Positions 1 through 7,050 are shown, counted from the stretch's first letter. The stretch: DNA of 13,010 nucleotides from JAZSQT01 sp045538075 (GCA_045538075.1 JAZSQT010000033.1:1-13010); one strand, 5' to 3'. The notes: generated from the sequence alone by a model not told the origin. Translations and numbers: made by a program.

Positions 1-31
1 AATAATATATATTTTTTTAAAAATATGTCAA

Positions 32-1081
32 TTATCTGAAAACACGGCGTAAAAAATATATCAATAATAACGAAAATAATATATCTGGCAACCAAGCTGC
101 AAAATGAGGAGGGATTTTTCCTTTTCCTGCAATGTTTTCAAGATATAGCAATAGAAAATTGTATAAAAATGCTATGCCTATTGATATTATAACTCCAAAA
201 GATTTTCCACTTCTTGATAAAAATACACCTAAAGAAAAGCCAAAAAGACACATAAGTATTGCAGATATTGGCAAAGAAAATCTTTTTGATAATTCAAAAG
301 CTGCTTTATTATCTGTAGAAGATATATTTATCAATTCTTTAATACTCATAGTCATAGGAGAATTTAGTATATTCGTGATTTTAAAAGATAAAGGCATATT
401 AAATAACAAATTTTCAAAAGTAATACTCGTTGTTTTTTCATCTTTAGTTTGCATTGTAACTGTGCCTTTAGAAAAGTTCATTTCAAGGGTTTTTGTTTCA
501 GTCGGGTTGATACTTCCTTTTCTTGCACTGATTATCGTCCCATCAGAACGGCTAATTGCTATTATCCCATCAAAATTAGTGTCAGAATTTTTTTTGTTAA
601 TATACAAAATAATGCCTGGTATATTTTCATACATTTCTTTTTCACGAATATCTTTTATAGATATATTCTCAATAATCTTGTTTAAATTGTTAATTGCTAA
701 TTTGCTACCTTTTTCTGCTAAATAAGTACTCATCAATATTCCTAATAAAGAAGAAATAATTCCAAAAAATATGACTGGAACTAACAGATTGTAATTACTT
801 GCACCAATAGAACGCATTGCAATTAACTCTGAATCTGCTGATAATCTACTGAAAGAAATTAAGACAGATAAGAGACAAGCAAGAGGAATAGTCATAACAA
901 ATAGAGATGGAATAAAGTATAAAATAGTCTCAATAATAAGTAGTAAAGGAACACTTTTTGCAAAAAATAAGTCTGCTAAAGTAACTAATTTTTCTAATAG
1001 TAATAGCATCATAAACAAAAGATTGCCAATTACAAATACAGGTAAAATTTCTTTTATTATATAAAATTGTGTTTTCTTCAT
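32..1081 (-). CDS. LptF/LptG family LPS export permease (more LptF-like)
   Basis: A 349-residue inner-membrane protein of the YjgP/YjgQ family. The family forms the transmembrane half of the LptB2FG ABC transporter, which extracts lipopolysaccharide from the inner membrane and passes it to the LptC/LptA bridge. The expected pattern is visible: hydrophobic segments near residues 12-30, 45-77 and 99-119, a hydrophilic periplasmic beta-rich domain at about 125-260, then segments near 268-288, 294-313 and 327-345. The stretch RLSADSELIAMRSIGAS (79-95) is the conserved cytoplasmic coupling region, and the C-terminal GKIPPHFAAWLPD is typical. The N-terminal LVTLADLFFAKSVP resembles LptF more than LptG, but paralogue assignment is uncertain. 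Length matches the family (about 350-370). The start codon overlaps the stop of the DUF1820 gene in an ATGA, implying translational coupling. It is the last gene of the operon within the window. Confidence 0.9.
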   Translation of the reverse strand: MKKTQFYIIKEILPVFVIGNLLFMMLLLLEKLVTLADLFFAKSVPLLLIIETILYFIPSLFVMTIPLACLLSVLISFSRLSADSELIAMRSIGASNYNLLVPVIFFGIISSLLGILMSTYLAEKGSKLAINNLNKIIENISIKDIREKEMYENIPGIILYINKKNSDTNFDGIIAISRSDGTIISARKGSINPTETKTLEMNFSKGTVTMQTKDEKTTSITFENLLFNMPLSFKITNILNSPMTMSIKELINISSTDNKAAFELSKRFSLPISAILMCLFGFSLGVFLSRSGKSFGVIISIGIAFLYNFLLLYLENIAGKGKIPPHFAAWLPDILFSLLLIYFLRRVFR

Positions 1082-1368
1082 TTTATTTTATTAATTAAGT
1101 TTATTACTTGAGGTTCTTTATTGTTAAAAAGTTCATCTATACGAATAATTTGATTAATTGGAATATAAACTCTTTTTACATCTTTAAACATTTTATAAAC
1201 CTTGTCATCATCTGGAGTTACTATAATATCTGATGCTTCAGGAAAAAATAGTTTAGAAATTTCTATAAACCCAAGAAGAGATGTCGTCATTTCTTCTGCG
1301 TAAAGAGTTATTACATTTCTATTTTCATCGTTAAATATTACTTTAAAAATATATCTTTCTTCTTGCAT
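1078..1368 (-). CDS. DUF1820 family protein
   Basis: A 96-residue protein that I recognise as DUF1820-like from the order of its conserved blocks: an N-terminal beta strand (RYIFKVIFNDENRNVITLYA), a GFIEISKLFF segment, a strand I-I-V-T-P-D-D-D-K, then FKDVKRVYIPINQIIRIDE near the C-terminus. The known family has the equivalent Y-R-I-I-F, GFVEVEEF, VVDPSEE and VKRSYIPMHAVIRIDEV blocks. No biochemical function is established that I know of, and there is no signal peptide or membrane segment, so it is probably cytosolic. I chose the ATG at 1368, one base after the stop of the upstream gene. A TTG at 1386 would add six residues (MINGCN) outside the domain and overlap the upstream gene. The stop overlaps the lptF-like start by 4 nt, suggesting coupled synthesis with the LPS permease. 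Confidence 0.78.
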   Translation of the reverse strand: MQEERYIFKVIFNDENRNVITLYAEEMTTSLLGFIEISKLFFPEASDIIVTPDDDKVYKMFKDVKRVYIPINQIIRIDELFNNKEPQVINLINKIK

Positions 1369-1369
1369 A

Positions 1370-1702
1370 TTACAACCGTTTATCAAATTTCAGTGCTTCG
1401 TTAATTTGATGATAACCATAACCTATAGAACGTTTTTTGCTCTCTGTATTTCTTATTTCATTTTTAATGTTATTCATAGCCGTTTCAAGTTTAATTTTAA
1501 ATCGTTCCATTAACAAGTTTAAACTATCAACATCACTTTTATATTCTTTTATATTATCTTCGTTAAGCACTTGTTTAAGTTGGTTAAAATAATTGTCAAA
1601 AATATCAATTTCAGACATAAATTTATCATCAATTTTTATTTTTAAAAGTTTTTCTACTTGCTGAATACACTGTTCTATTATTCTTGATATATTTTTTTCC
1701 AT
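1370..1702 (-). CDS. Small helical protein of unknown function
   Basis: A 110-residue charged protein that I do not recognise. It is Lys/Glu/Asn/Ile rich with heptad-like spacing of Leu and Ile through most of its length (for example EQCIQQVEKLLKIKI, LNLLMERFKIKLETAMNNI), so it probably folds as an antiparallel helical hairpin. The tail carries a basic K-K-R-S-I-G-Y-G-Y motif. There is no signal peptide or membrane segment. The overall plan (about 110 residues, helical hairpin, basic Gly/Tyr tail) recalls FlgN/FliT-type flagellar chaperones, but this is a resemblance of shape only and no flagellar gene is nearby. It is first in a three-gene operon with DUF1820 and the LPS permease; its stop lies 1 nt before the next start. 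No clear Shine-Dalgarno sequence precedes its ATG. Confidence 0.7.
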   Translation of the reverse strand: MEKNISRIIEQCIQQVEKLLKIKIDDKFMSEIDIFDNYFNQLKQVLNEDNIKEYKSDVDSLNLLMERFKIKLETAMNNIKNEIRNTESKKRSIGYGYHQINEALKFDKRL

Positions 1703-1727
1703 AACACAAATTTAATCACAAGGTATA

Positions 1728-1756
1728 ATGTTAGCTATTTTATAATATTTTTACAA
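1728..1756 (-). promoter_or_regulatory. Candidate sigma70-type promoter for the small protein-DUF1820-lptF operon
   Basis: Read on the minus strand, TTGTAA (1756-1751) and TAACAT (1733-1728) are separated by 17 bp, giving four matches to consensus in each hexamer. Predicted transcription would start near 1721, about 19 nt before the ATG at 1702. Background A/T content is high, so chance matches are expected. The spacer 1703-1832 otherwise shows nothing convincing. Confidence 0.33.
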
Positions 1757-1806
1757 AAAAAACTATAAAAATTAATTTTATGAAACAAGGTAGCATATAT
1801 TTATTG

Positions 1807-1838
1807 GTATAAAAAAACTTTTATTACTGCTTTTATAC
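1807..1838 (-). terminator. Possible A/T-rich terminator hairpin after the CBS/DUF294 gene
   Basis: Bases 1807-1814 (GTATAAAA) and 1831-1838 (TTTTATAC) are perfect inverted repeats around a 16-nt loop, overlapping the last two codons of the minus-strand gene. On the minus strand a run of seven T lies at the end of the loop and in the descending arm. The stem has only one G-C pair, so it would be weak; this is a tentative call. Confidence 0.22.
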
Positions 1839-3719
1839 GTTTTTTAAAAAATTTGTAGCGTAACTCGTATAAATTGTAAGAAAATGAAGGGCTCGTTTCA
1901 GTTTTTCTTGATAAAATAAAGATAGAGAAGTTGGGTTTAAATAATTCGTAATTGGCATATTGTTTATTGCTTGATTGATTTGTTCGCTTATTAAAGTTTC
2001 TGAAATTGTATCAAAAGCAAAAATTACTTGTTTTGCAATATTGTTTGGAATTATACCTTTACGTGATAAATGGTTTATTCTATCAATAGTTCCATTATCA
2101 TTTATTCCAGCATAAATAGAAAGAAGCCTCGTAATATTGACTAAATATTGTAACCCTTGATGATTTAGGTTAAGCATTCCTTTATTATCTCCATCTTTTT
2201 CTACAATAAAACTTCCAAATTGTGATACTGGAACTTTTACTGGAGGTAAAATTGTAAAAAGGTGGGCAATAATTGATGGTCTATCAGATATTTTCTTTAA
2301 AATATAATTTTTAATACTCCAATATAAAGTAACATCACCTTCAAAAGTGCTCATATCTAAAGCACAAGTAAGGCAATATTTAGTGTTTTTATAAGTTTTT
2401 GATGTCCATGAATCAATATCTTTTAGCCAATCTTTATGACGCATAACAATATTTTTGTTTACAACTAAATGTTGACACGTGTATTGTTTATATCCAATTT
2501 TTAATATGTTTTCGTAAAATTTATCTAAAAATAACTTGAATTTGTTTAATACGTTGTCGTCTATATCATCATCAAGAATAAAAGCGTAATTTATATCAGG
2601 TGATAAATCTAATTCTTTTCTTGCTCCAGCACCTAAAATTAGCAAACAATATCTGTAATCTGATAATTTAAAATTCTCTTTTTCCATAAATTGGTTACTT
2701 GTTATTATAAACAACTTTTTAAGTAAAGAGAGGTGAATTGTTGCAATTGCTGAAATTACTTCTCTTGAAACTCTTGAAGTTGTAGCAAGAGTATTTGCAA
2801 GCAAATGCAATGATGAATAAATATTTTTTAGCTCATCGTAAGTACTCATACTATCTATATAAGAACAATGTATAGTAGAATTTTTATATAGAGCTTTTTC
2901 TAAATCATCTAATGAAATAATGCCTATATGTTTTCCTTGTTTTTCTACTAAAGCATGGCTAATTGACATTGATTCCATTTTTGCTATAGCTTCTACAATA
3001 GGAAATTCTGGAGGAAAAATTAATGGATTTGAGTCCATATATTTTTCTATTTCAGGGTTTTTAATATTTTCTTCAATATTTGACATAAAATTAGTCATAA
3101 GATTTTTTGCAGTAATTAATCCTTTGGTAGTTTGTTTTCTCGTAACAACTAAAAGACTACTAATAGAATGGGTATTCATTAGGTTAATTGCATCATAAAC
3201 AGTTTTGCCAGTGTTAATAGATATAATAGGTGAACTAATACAATTACCTACAGATTTAAATGTAGAATCTATTTTAAAAATATTAACATCATTGCCTAAA
3301 TCTATAAGGCGAATTTTAATTGCTTCAATTAATTTTAATCTAAACTCATTAGAGTAATCCATTAATCTGTATATACATAGTTCGTTAATAAACAGTAAAT
3401 CACTATCACTTTCTGCAATTGCGTCCATTGAATACATGGTTTTTCCAAGAAATGTTGAAAGCCCTACAAGATTGCTTTTACAAACAGATATAAAATGATT
3501 GTTGTATGAAGATAATTTTATTTTACCTTTTATTACGAAATATATTCCTTTATGGTATCGTTCTCCTTTTCTAAAAGCAACTTCACCTTTTAAAAGATGT
3601 ATATCTTCAGTTTTTGTAATAGACGATAATAAAAATTCTTCTGGTATATTTTTAAATAAATCTTGTTCTTTTAATAATTTTATTTTTTCTGTGGAAAGTT
3701 TTTTGTCGTCAGAATACAT
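1833..3719 (-). CDS. cNMP-binding-like / CBS / DUF294 nucleotidyltransferase-like protein
   Basis: A 628-residue soluble protein with the layout of the putative signal-transduction proteins that join a cyclic-nucleotide-binding domain, a CBS pair, DUF294 and DUF294_C. Visible domains are: cNMP-binding-like beta roll at about 18-140 (LFKNIPEEFL, KGIYFVIKGKIKL); two CBS motifs at about 162-280 (TVYDAINLMNTHSISSLLVV and PIVEAIAKMESMSISHALV); DUF294 region at about 300-465; helical DUF294_C at about 480-625. Catalytic signatures are worn. The usual GSxGRxE...TDxD motif reads G363-AGARKELDLSPDIN-376, so the second Asp is Asn, and the later F-D-x-R motif reads L-D-M-S. The phosphate-binding cassette of the cNMP domain also lacks its Arg. 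It may therefore be a sensor or scaffold rather than an active nucleotidyltransferase. The ATG at 3719 is preceded by GGTGA at good spacing and by a strong promoter. It is transcribed alone and divergent from the AAA+ gene. Confidence 0.85.
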   Translation of the reverse strand: MYSDDKKLSTEKIKLLKEQDLFKNIPEEFLLSSITKTEDIHLLKGEVAFRKGERYHKGIYFVIKGKIKLSSYNNHFISVCKSNLVGLSTFLGKTMYSMDAIAESDSDLLFINELCIYRLMDYSNEFRLKLIEAIKIRLIDLGNDVNIFKIDSTFKSVGNCISSPIISINTGKTVYDAINLMNTHSISSLLVVTRKQTTKGLITAKNLMTNFMSNIEENIKNPEIEKYMDSNPLIFPPEFPIVEAIAKMESMSISHALVEKQGKHIGIISLDDLEKALYKNSTIHCSYIDSMSTYDELKNIYSSLHLLANTLATTSRVSREVISAIATIHLSLLKKLFIITSNQFMEKENFKLSDYRYCLLILGAGARKELDLSPDINYAFILDDDIDDNVLNKFKLFLDKFYENILKIGYKQYTCQHLVVNKNIVMRHKDWLKDIDSWTSKTYKNTKYCLTCALDMSTFEGDVTLYWSIKNYILKKISDRPSIIAHLFTILPPVKVPVSQFGSFIVEKDGDNKGMLNLNHQGLQYLVNITRLLSIYAGINDNGTIDRINHLSRKGIIPNNIAKQVIFAFDTISETLISEQINQAINNMPITNYLNPTSLSLFYQEKLKRALHFLTIYTSYATNFLKNV

Positions 3720-3742
3720 AAATCACCATTATTGCCAATATA

Positions 3743-3771
3743 ATTATAAATAATATTCAAGTAAAAATCAA
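3743..3771 (-). promoter_or_regulatory. Promoter for the CBS/DUF294 gene
   Basis: On the minus strand, TTGATT (3771-3766) is followed after exactly 17 bp by a perfect TATAAT (3748-3743). The predicted start near 3736 gives a short leader of about 17 nt that contains the GGTGA ribosome-binding site before the ATG at 3719. This is one of the best promoter matches in the window. Confidence 0.6.
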
Positions 3772-3809
3772 TTATCTTAAAAATAAATTAAATATTATAT
3801 TTATTTTTA

Positions 3810-3837
3810 TTTACATTAATTATAAGAAATATATAAT
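3810..3837 (+). promoter_or_regulatory. Promoter for the AAA+ ATPase operon
   Basis: TTTACA at 3810-3815 (five of six consensus bases) and a perfect TATAAT at 3832-3837 are separated by 16 bp. Predicted transcription starts near 3844, about 42 nt before the ATG at 3886. A TAGG just upstream of that ATG is a weak ribosome-binding site. The promoter lies back-to-back with that of the CBS/DUF294 gene, with the two -35 boxes about 38 bp apart. Confidence 0.55.
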
Positions 3838-3885
3838 GAATAAAGTAATTGTTCTAAATTTTAATATAATATTTTTTAGGTAGAA

Positions 3886-4617
3886 ATGTTTGAAAGTATT
3901 GCGTATAGATATATAAACGATAATTTAGATGAAGCTGTAATTGAATGTAGTATTACATTAGACGAGTTGTTATATATTTCTGATAAAGTATTACTTGCTG
4001 AAAAAAATATAAAATCATTCGTTTCTGGTGGACCAGCATTAAATATGCTTTTATGGGGAGAAAAAGGTAGTGGAAAATCTACCCTTTTAAGATTATTATC
4101 AAAAAAATATGGAGATAAAGGGCTTGTAACCATTGAATTTCTTGATAATAATCACCTAAATATATACAAACTATATAAATTAATAAGAGAACATAATAAT
4201 AAAAAATTTATCATATATTTTGATGATATATCTTTTGATGAAAATGACGTATCATATAAAAAGTTTAAGTCTATAGTTGAGGGTGGTTTAGAAGAAAAAC
4301 CAAATAACGTTATTTTCGTTGCAACATCAAATAAGAGACATTTAATATCTGATAAAGCTATGGATACTTCTGATATTTACGATAGAGATGAAGTAAATGA
4401 AAAAACTTCTTTATATACACGTTTCGGTTTATCAATAGGTTTTTATAGCATAAGTAGAGAATATTATTTGCATATATGCAAAATGTATTTAGATAAATTT
4501 AATGTAAAAGTTTTTGAAAATTGGCAAAAAGATGCAGAAACTTACGCTATTGATAGAGGTGGCAGAAGTGGACGCATAGCAAAACAGTTTGCAACTTATT
4601 GTGTGATTAATAAATAA
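3886..4617 (+). CDS. DUF815-type AAA+ ATPase
   Basis: A 243-residue predicted ATPase. It shows Walker A GEKGSGKS (58-65) preceded by NMLLWG, Walker B FIIYFDD (108-114) followed by the family-typical ISF(D)E and SYKKFKSIVEGGLE, sensor-1 region NVIFVATSNKRHL (141-153), then EKTSLYTRFGLSIGFY (172-187) and a C-terminal RGGRSGRIAKQF (224-235) with likely sensor-2/finger arginines. This order of blocks is that of the DUF815 family of AAA+ proteins, whose cellular role is not established. It is shorter than many relatives, with only about 50 residues before Walker A. There is no signal peptide, so it is cytosolic. It heads a plus-strand group with a 77-residue protein and an exported barrel. The ATG at 3886 is the natural start after the promoter at 3810-3837. 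Confidence 0.88.
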   Translation: MFESIAYRYINDNLDEAVIECSITLDELLYISDKVLLAEKNIKSFVSGGPALNMLLWGEKGSGKSTLLRLLSKKYGDKGLVTIEFLDNNHLNIYKLYKLIREHNNKKFIIYFDDISFDENDVSYKKFKSIVEGGLEEKPNNVIFVATSNKRHLISDKAMDTSDIYDRDEVNEKTSLYTRFGLSIGFYSISREYYLHICKMYLDKFNVKVFENWQKDAETYAIDRGGRSGRIAKQFATYCVINK

Positions 4618-4618
4618 A

Positions 4619-4624
4619 AAGGAG
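4619..4624 (+). promoter_or_regulatory. Strong ribosome-binding site of the 77-residue protein
   Basis: AAGGAG lies 10 nt before the ATG at 4635 and just after the stop of the AAA+ gene. It is much stronger than the site of the preceding gene, suggesting that the small protein is made in excess of the ATPase. Confidence 0.6.
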
Positions 4625-4634
4625 ATATATTAAA

Positions 4635-4868
4635 ATGAGCGAAGTAAAAATTCAAGCAAATTTATCTATTGAAAAATCTGGTGGAGCAGAAAAATTGCAA
4701 GTCGTTATTGAAAAAGTTAAAGAAGCTCTTACAGAAAAGTATCCAGATGCACAAATTGATGTTAGAAAAGGATATTTTCAAACTATTGACGGTATTTGGT
4801 CTAATAATCAAGAAATAGAACAAGATATTCGTAATATAGTTGATAATGTAAGGGCTCAGGTAGTATAA
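4635..4868 (+). CDS. 77-residue protein of unknown function
   Basis: I do not recognise this protein. It starts at an ATG 10 nt after AAGGAG and ends 6 nt before the next gene. Reading the residues suggests a beta-alpha-beta-alpha order: strand KIQANLSIEK, amphipathic helix AEKLQVVIEKVKEALTEKY, strand(s) QIDVRKGYFQTIDGIW, and a final helix NQEIEQDIRNIVDNVRAQV. It is acidic-to-neutral and soluble, with no Cys, signal peptide or membrane segment. Position between a DUF815 AAA+ ATPase and an exported barrel suggests it could be a partner or substrate of the ATPase, but that is inference from context alone. Codon use matches its neighbours, so it does not look recently acquired. Confidence 0.75.
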   Translation: MSEVKIQANLSIEKSGGAEKLQVVIEKVKEALTEKYPDAQIDVRKGYFQTIDGIWSNNQEIEQDIRNIVDNVRAQVV

Positions 4869-4874
4869 TTTTTG

Positions 4875-5942
4875 ATGTTTTACTTTTTTTTAAAAGTTGT
4901 AGTTATTTATTTATTTTCAATAGTATTAGTTTTGGCTGACGATAATGTAGTTAGTCAAAACCAAGAAATTACTATTACAGAAAATAGTGAAAAAATAGAA
5001 GAAAGTCATACAGAAATTATTGAAAAAACACCTATTATTGAAGGCAAAGTTGGAGCTGGGTTTATTGGTTTTGAACCAATGTTTTTAGATAAATCATTAA
5101 CATCTTTTTCAGATGTTTATATGCCCTATGGTAAATTGCATCTTAGGTTTGATGATAATAAGTTTTTACGACCAGAATTTTTGATTGAAGAATCTGGAGC
5201 TTTTAAGTTTAATAAATCAGGAATAAAAACTGGCAAATCACCATGGGCATATAATAAATATTATCTAAAAATTCCTACAGGTATCCCTTTGCCTTTTTTT
5301 AAATTTGTTGGTCGTTTATATATTGATGGATTATATTCTTCTTCTAATATAAATATATTGTTAGACAAACCGATAGTAGTTAATAATGTCTTGCAAGCCT
5401 CTGGAACACGTCTTACAGGGATATCATCAGAAATGACTTTTAGGTTGTATTTAGATACTCCAATAGTGAAAAATAGTAGTATTTTTGAGTATTCTTATTT
5501 TGGCGTATATTATTCTGAAAAAGTATCTCCAAGGACAGCTGAACCACCTTCAATAATGGTAGATGCACCAGAGATTTTATTAAGCACATTAATTAGATCA
5601 GGTGGAATATTTTATGATATGAAGAAAGATACTCCATTAAAAGGTTTAAGTTTTGCTATTAATGCTTATATTGGCTACGGTGATTTATACCCATTAGACG
5701 ATGTTAGTTCTGTGCCAAATTCAAGTTTTGGAAATATTAATGGTCTAATAGCAGTTGGTGGGCAAGGTGGCTTTAGTTATAGATACGTGTTTAATAATGG
5801 TTTAGGAATAGAAATTGATACTGGAGTATCTTTTTTTGCTACCACAGAGTTTATAAATTCTCCAGACAAAAATAAATATACTATGAATATGGGTGGAGAT
5901 TTGCGTTATTTTGCGAATTTAAGTTTCGTATTTGGTTATTAA
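4875..5942 (+). CDS. Exported protein, predicted outer-membrane beta-barrel
   Basis: A 355-residue protein of no recognised family. The N-terminus is a clear Sec signal peptide: hydrophobic from residue 1, with a probable signal peptidase I cut after V-L-A (residue 21) before DDN. A short acidic, Glu/Ile/Thr-rich linker (about 22-52) follows. The remainder alternates polar and hydrophobic/aromatic residues in strand-length blocks, with Gly-rich turns (KVGAGFIGFEPMF, LSFAINAYIGYGDLY, GIEIDTGVSFFATT). The last strand is RYFANLSFVFGY, ending in Tyr as expected of a BAM-recognised beta-signal. It is thus probably an integral outer-membrane protein; substrate or role is unknown. I chose the ATG at 4875 rather than the TTG just before it at 4872. 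There is only a weak AGG upstream, so translation may depend on reading through from the 77-residue gene 6 nt away. Confidence 0.72.
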   Translation: MFYFFLKVVVIYLFSIVLVLADDNVVSQNQEITITENSEKIEESHTEIIEKTPIIEGKVGAGFIGFEPMFLDKSLTSFSDVYMPYGKLHLRFDDNKFLRPEFLIEESGAFKFNKSGIKTGKSPWAYNKYYLKIPTGIPLPFFKFVGRLYIDGLYSSSNINILLDKPIVVNNVLQASGTRLTGISSEMTFRLYLDTPIVKNSSIFEYSYFGVYYSEKVSPRTAEPPSIMVDAPEILLSTLIRSGGIFYDMKKDTPLKGLSFAINAYIGYGDLYPLDDVSSVPNSSFGNINGLIAVGGQGGFSYRYVFNNGLGIEIDTGVSFFATTEFINSPDKNKYTMNMGGDLRYFANLSFVFGY

Positions 5943-6025
5943 TTTATTTTTATTCAAACTATTGCAGATATTAAAAATATATATTAAAAGTAATGATTAT
6001 ATTAATTTGTTAAGGAAATAAAAAT

Positions 6026-7039
6026 ATGCAACTTGATTTATCTCACGCATCTAAATTTGAAGAAGATATTATTAATTCAAAAAATTTAGTGCAATTAAAT
6101 GATGTTAGAGTTAAATATATAGGCAAAAATGGGCTTATATCATTATTGAATAAACAGTTGCCAAAATTTGCACCAGAAGAAAGACGTTCCGTTGGAGAGC
6201 AAATTCAAGGTTTAAGGCAACAATTTGAAAAATTGTATCAAGAAAAATTTGATATACTATCAAAAGAAGAAAAATTAAAAGCAATATCGTCAGAATATAT
6301 TGATGTTACTCTTGAAGGTTACCCTTTTAAAAAAGGATCTTTACACCCAGTAAATAGAGTTTACGATGAACTTGTTGATATTTTTACTTCTGCAGGTTAT
6401 GAAGTGAAAACTGGTCCAGAAGTAGAAGACGATTACCATAATTTTGAAGCATTAAATATCCCAAAAACGCATCCTGCAAGAGATATGCAAGATACTTTTT
6501 ATATTCATAATGAAATATTGTTAAGAACTCAAACATCATCAGTTCAAATTAGAGCTATGGAAAATCAAAAACCACCTATAAAAATAATTTCTCCTGGAAA
6601 AGTTTATAGATGTGATTACGATATGACCCATTCGCCTATGTTTCATCAAATAGAAGGTTTAGTTGTAGATAAAGGAATAACCTTTGGCGATATGAAAGGA
6701 GCATTAAAATTATTTATTTCTCGTATGTTTGGAGATGATTTAGAAGTTAGGTTACGTCCAAGTTTTTTTCCTTTTACAGAACCATCAGCAGAAGTTGATA
6801 TGGGTTGTGTCCAGTGTAGGGGCAAAGGTTGTAGAATGTGTAAAGGCACTGGCTGGCTTGAAATTGCAGGTTGTGGTATGGTTAATCCAGAAGTTTTTAA
6901 GTTTGTTGGAATTGATTCAAGTATCTATTCTGGATTTGCTTTTGGTATGGGAATAGAAAGGATTGCGTTATTAAAATATGGCATTGATGATATAAGACTT
7001 TTTTATGAAAATAGTCTTAAATTCCTTAAACAGTTTTAG
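6026..7039 (+). CDS. pheS: Phenylalanyl-tRNA synthetase alpha subunit
   Basis: The 337-residue catalytic subunit of the (alpha-beta)2 enzyme that charges tRNA-Phe with phenylalanine in the cytosol. It has the N-terminal coiled coil (about 1-90), class II motif 1 around GSLHPVNRVYDEL (104-116), motif 2 around LLRTQTSSVQIR to MFHQIEGL (165-212), and motif 3 GFAFGMGIERIALLKYG (303-319). Ala305 aligns with the amino-acid-pocket Ala294 of the E. coli enzyme, so the normal Phe-restrictive pocket is kept. A CX2CX4CX2C cluster (C261, C264, C269, C272) precedes GWLEIAGCGM, as in many bacterial PheS proteins but not E. coli. TAAGGA precedes the ATG. The 83-bp upstream spacer (5943-6025) shows no convincing promoter, T-box or attenuator. 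Confidence 0.97.
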   Translation: MQLDLSHASKFEEDIINSKNLVQLNDVRVKYIGKNGLISLLNKQLPKFAPEERRSVGEQIQGLRQQFEKLYQEKFDILSKEEKLKAISSEYIDVTLEGYPFKKGSLHPVNRVYDELVDIFTSAGYEVKTGPEVEDDYHNFEALNIPKTHPARDMQDTFYIHNEILLRTQTSSVQIRAMENQKPPIKIISPGKVYRCDYDMTHSPMFHQIEGLVVDKGITFGDMKGALKLFISRMFGDDLEVRLRPSFFPFTEPSAEVDMGCVQCRGKGCRMCKGTGWLEIAGCGMVNPEVFKFVGIDSSIYSGFAFGMGIERIALLKYGIDDIRLFYENSLKFLKQF

Positions 7040-7042
7040 GAG
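7038..7042 (+). promoter_or_regulatory. pheT ribosome-binding site overlapping the pheS stop
   Basis: AGGAG overlaps the pheS stop codon (TAG at 7037-7039) and lies 8 nt before the pheT ATG at 7051. This arrangement supports translational coupling and balanced synthesis of the two subunits. Confidence 0.65.
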
Positions 7043-7050
7043 TTTTTATA

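Noticed and set aside
11..27. A/T palindrome after the lptF-like gene as a terminator
   Set aside because: The inverted repeat is pure A/T with no G-C stem, and such palindromes are expected by chance at this base composition.
132..725. Plus-strand open frame of 197 codons inside the lptF-like gene
   Set aside because: It is antisense to a gene with clear LptF/LptG features. The hydrophobic translation is a by-product of the opposite strand and there is no ribosome-binding site.
1369..1386. TTG start giving an MINGCN extension of the DUF1820 protein
   Set aside because: The extension lies before the domain and overlaps the upstream gene; the ATG at 1368 sits 1 nt after the upstream stop and fits coupling.
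4875..4940. Phe-rich start (MFYFFLK...) upstream of pheS, as a Phe attenuation leader peptide
   Set aside because: It is the signal peptide of a 355-residue intact gene, lies more than 1 kb before pheS, and no terminator/antiterminator pair is visible before 6026.
5943..6025. Promoter, T-box or attenuator directly upstream of pheS
   Set aside because: The spacer is too short for a T-box. TTGCAG at 5962-5967 has no acceptable -10 at 16-18 bp, and TATATT at 5998-6003 has no -35. No G/C stem followed by a T run is present.
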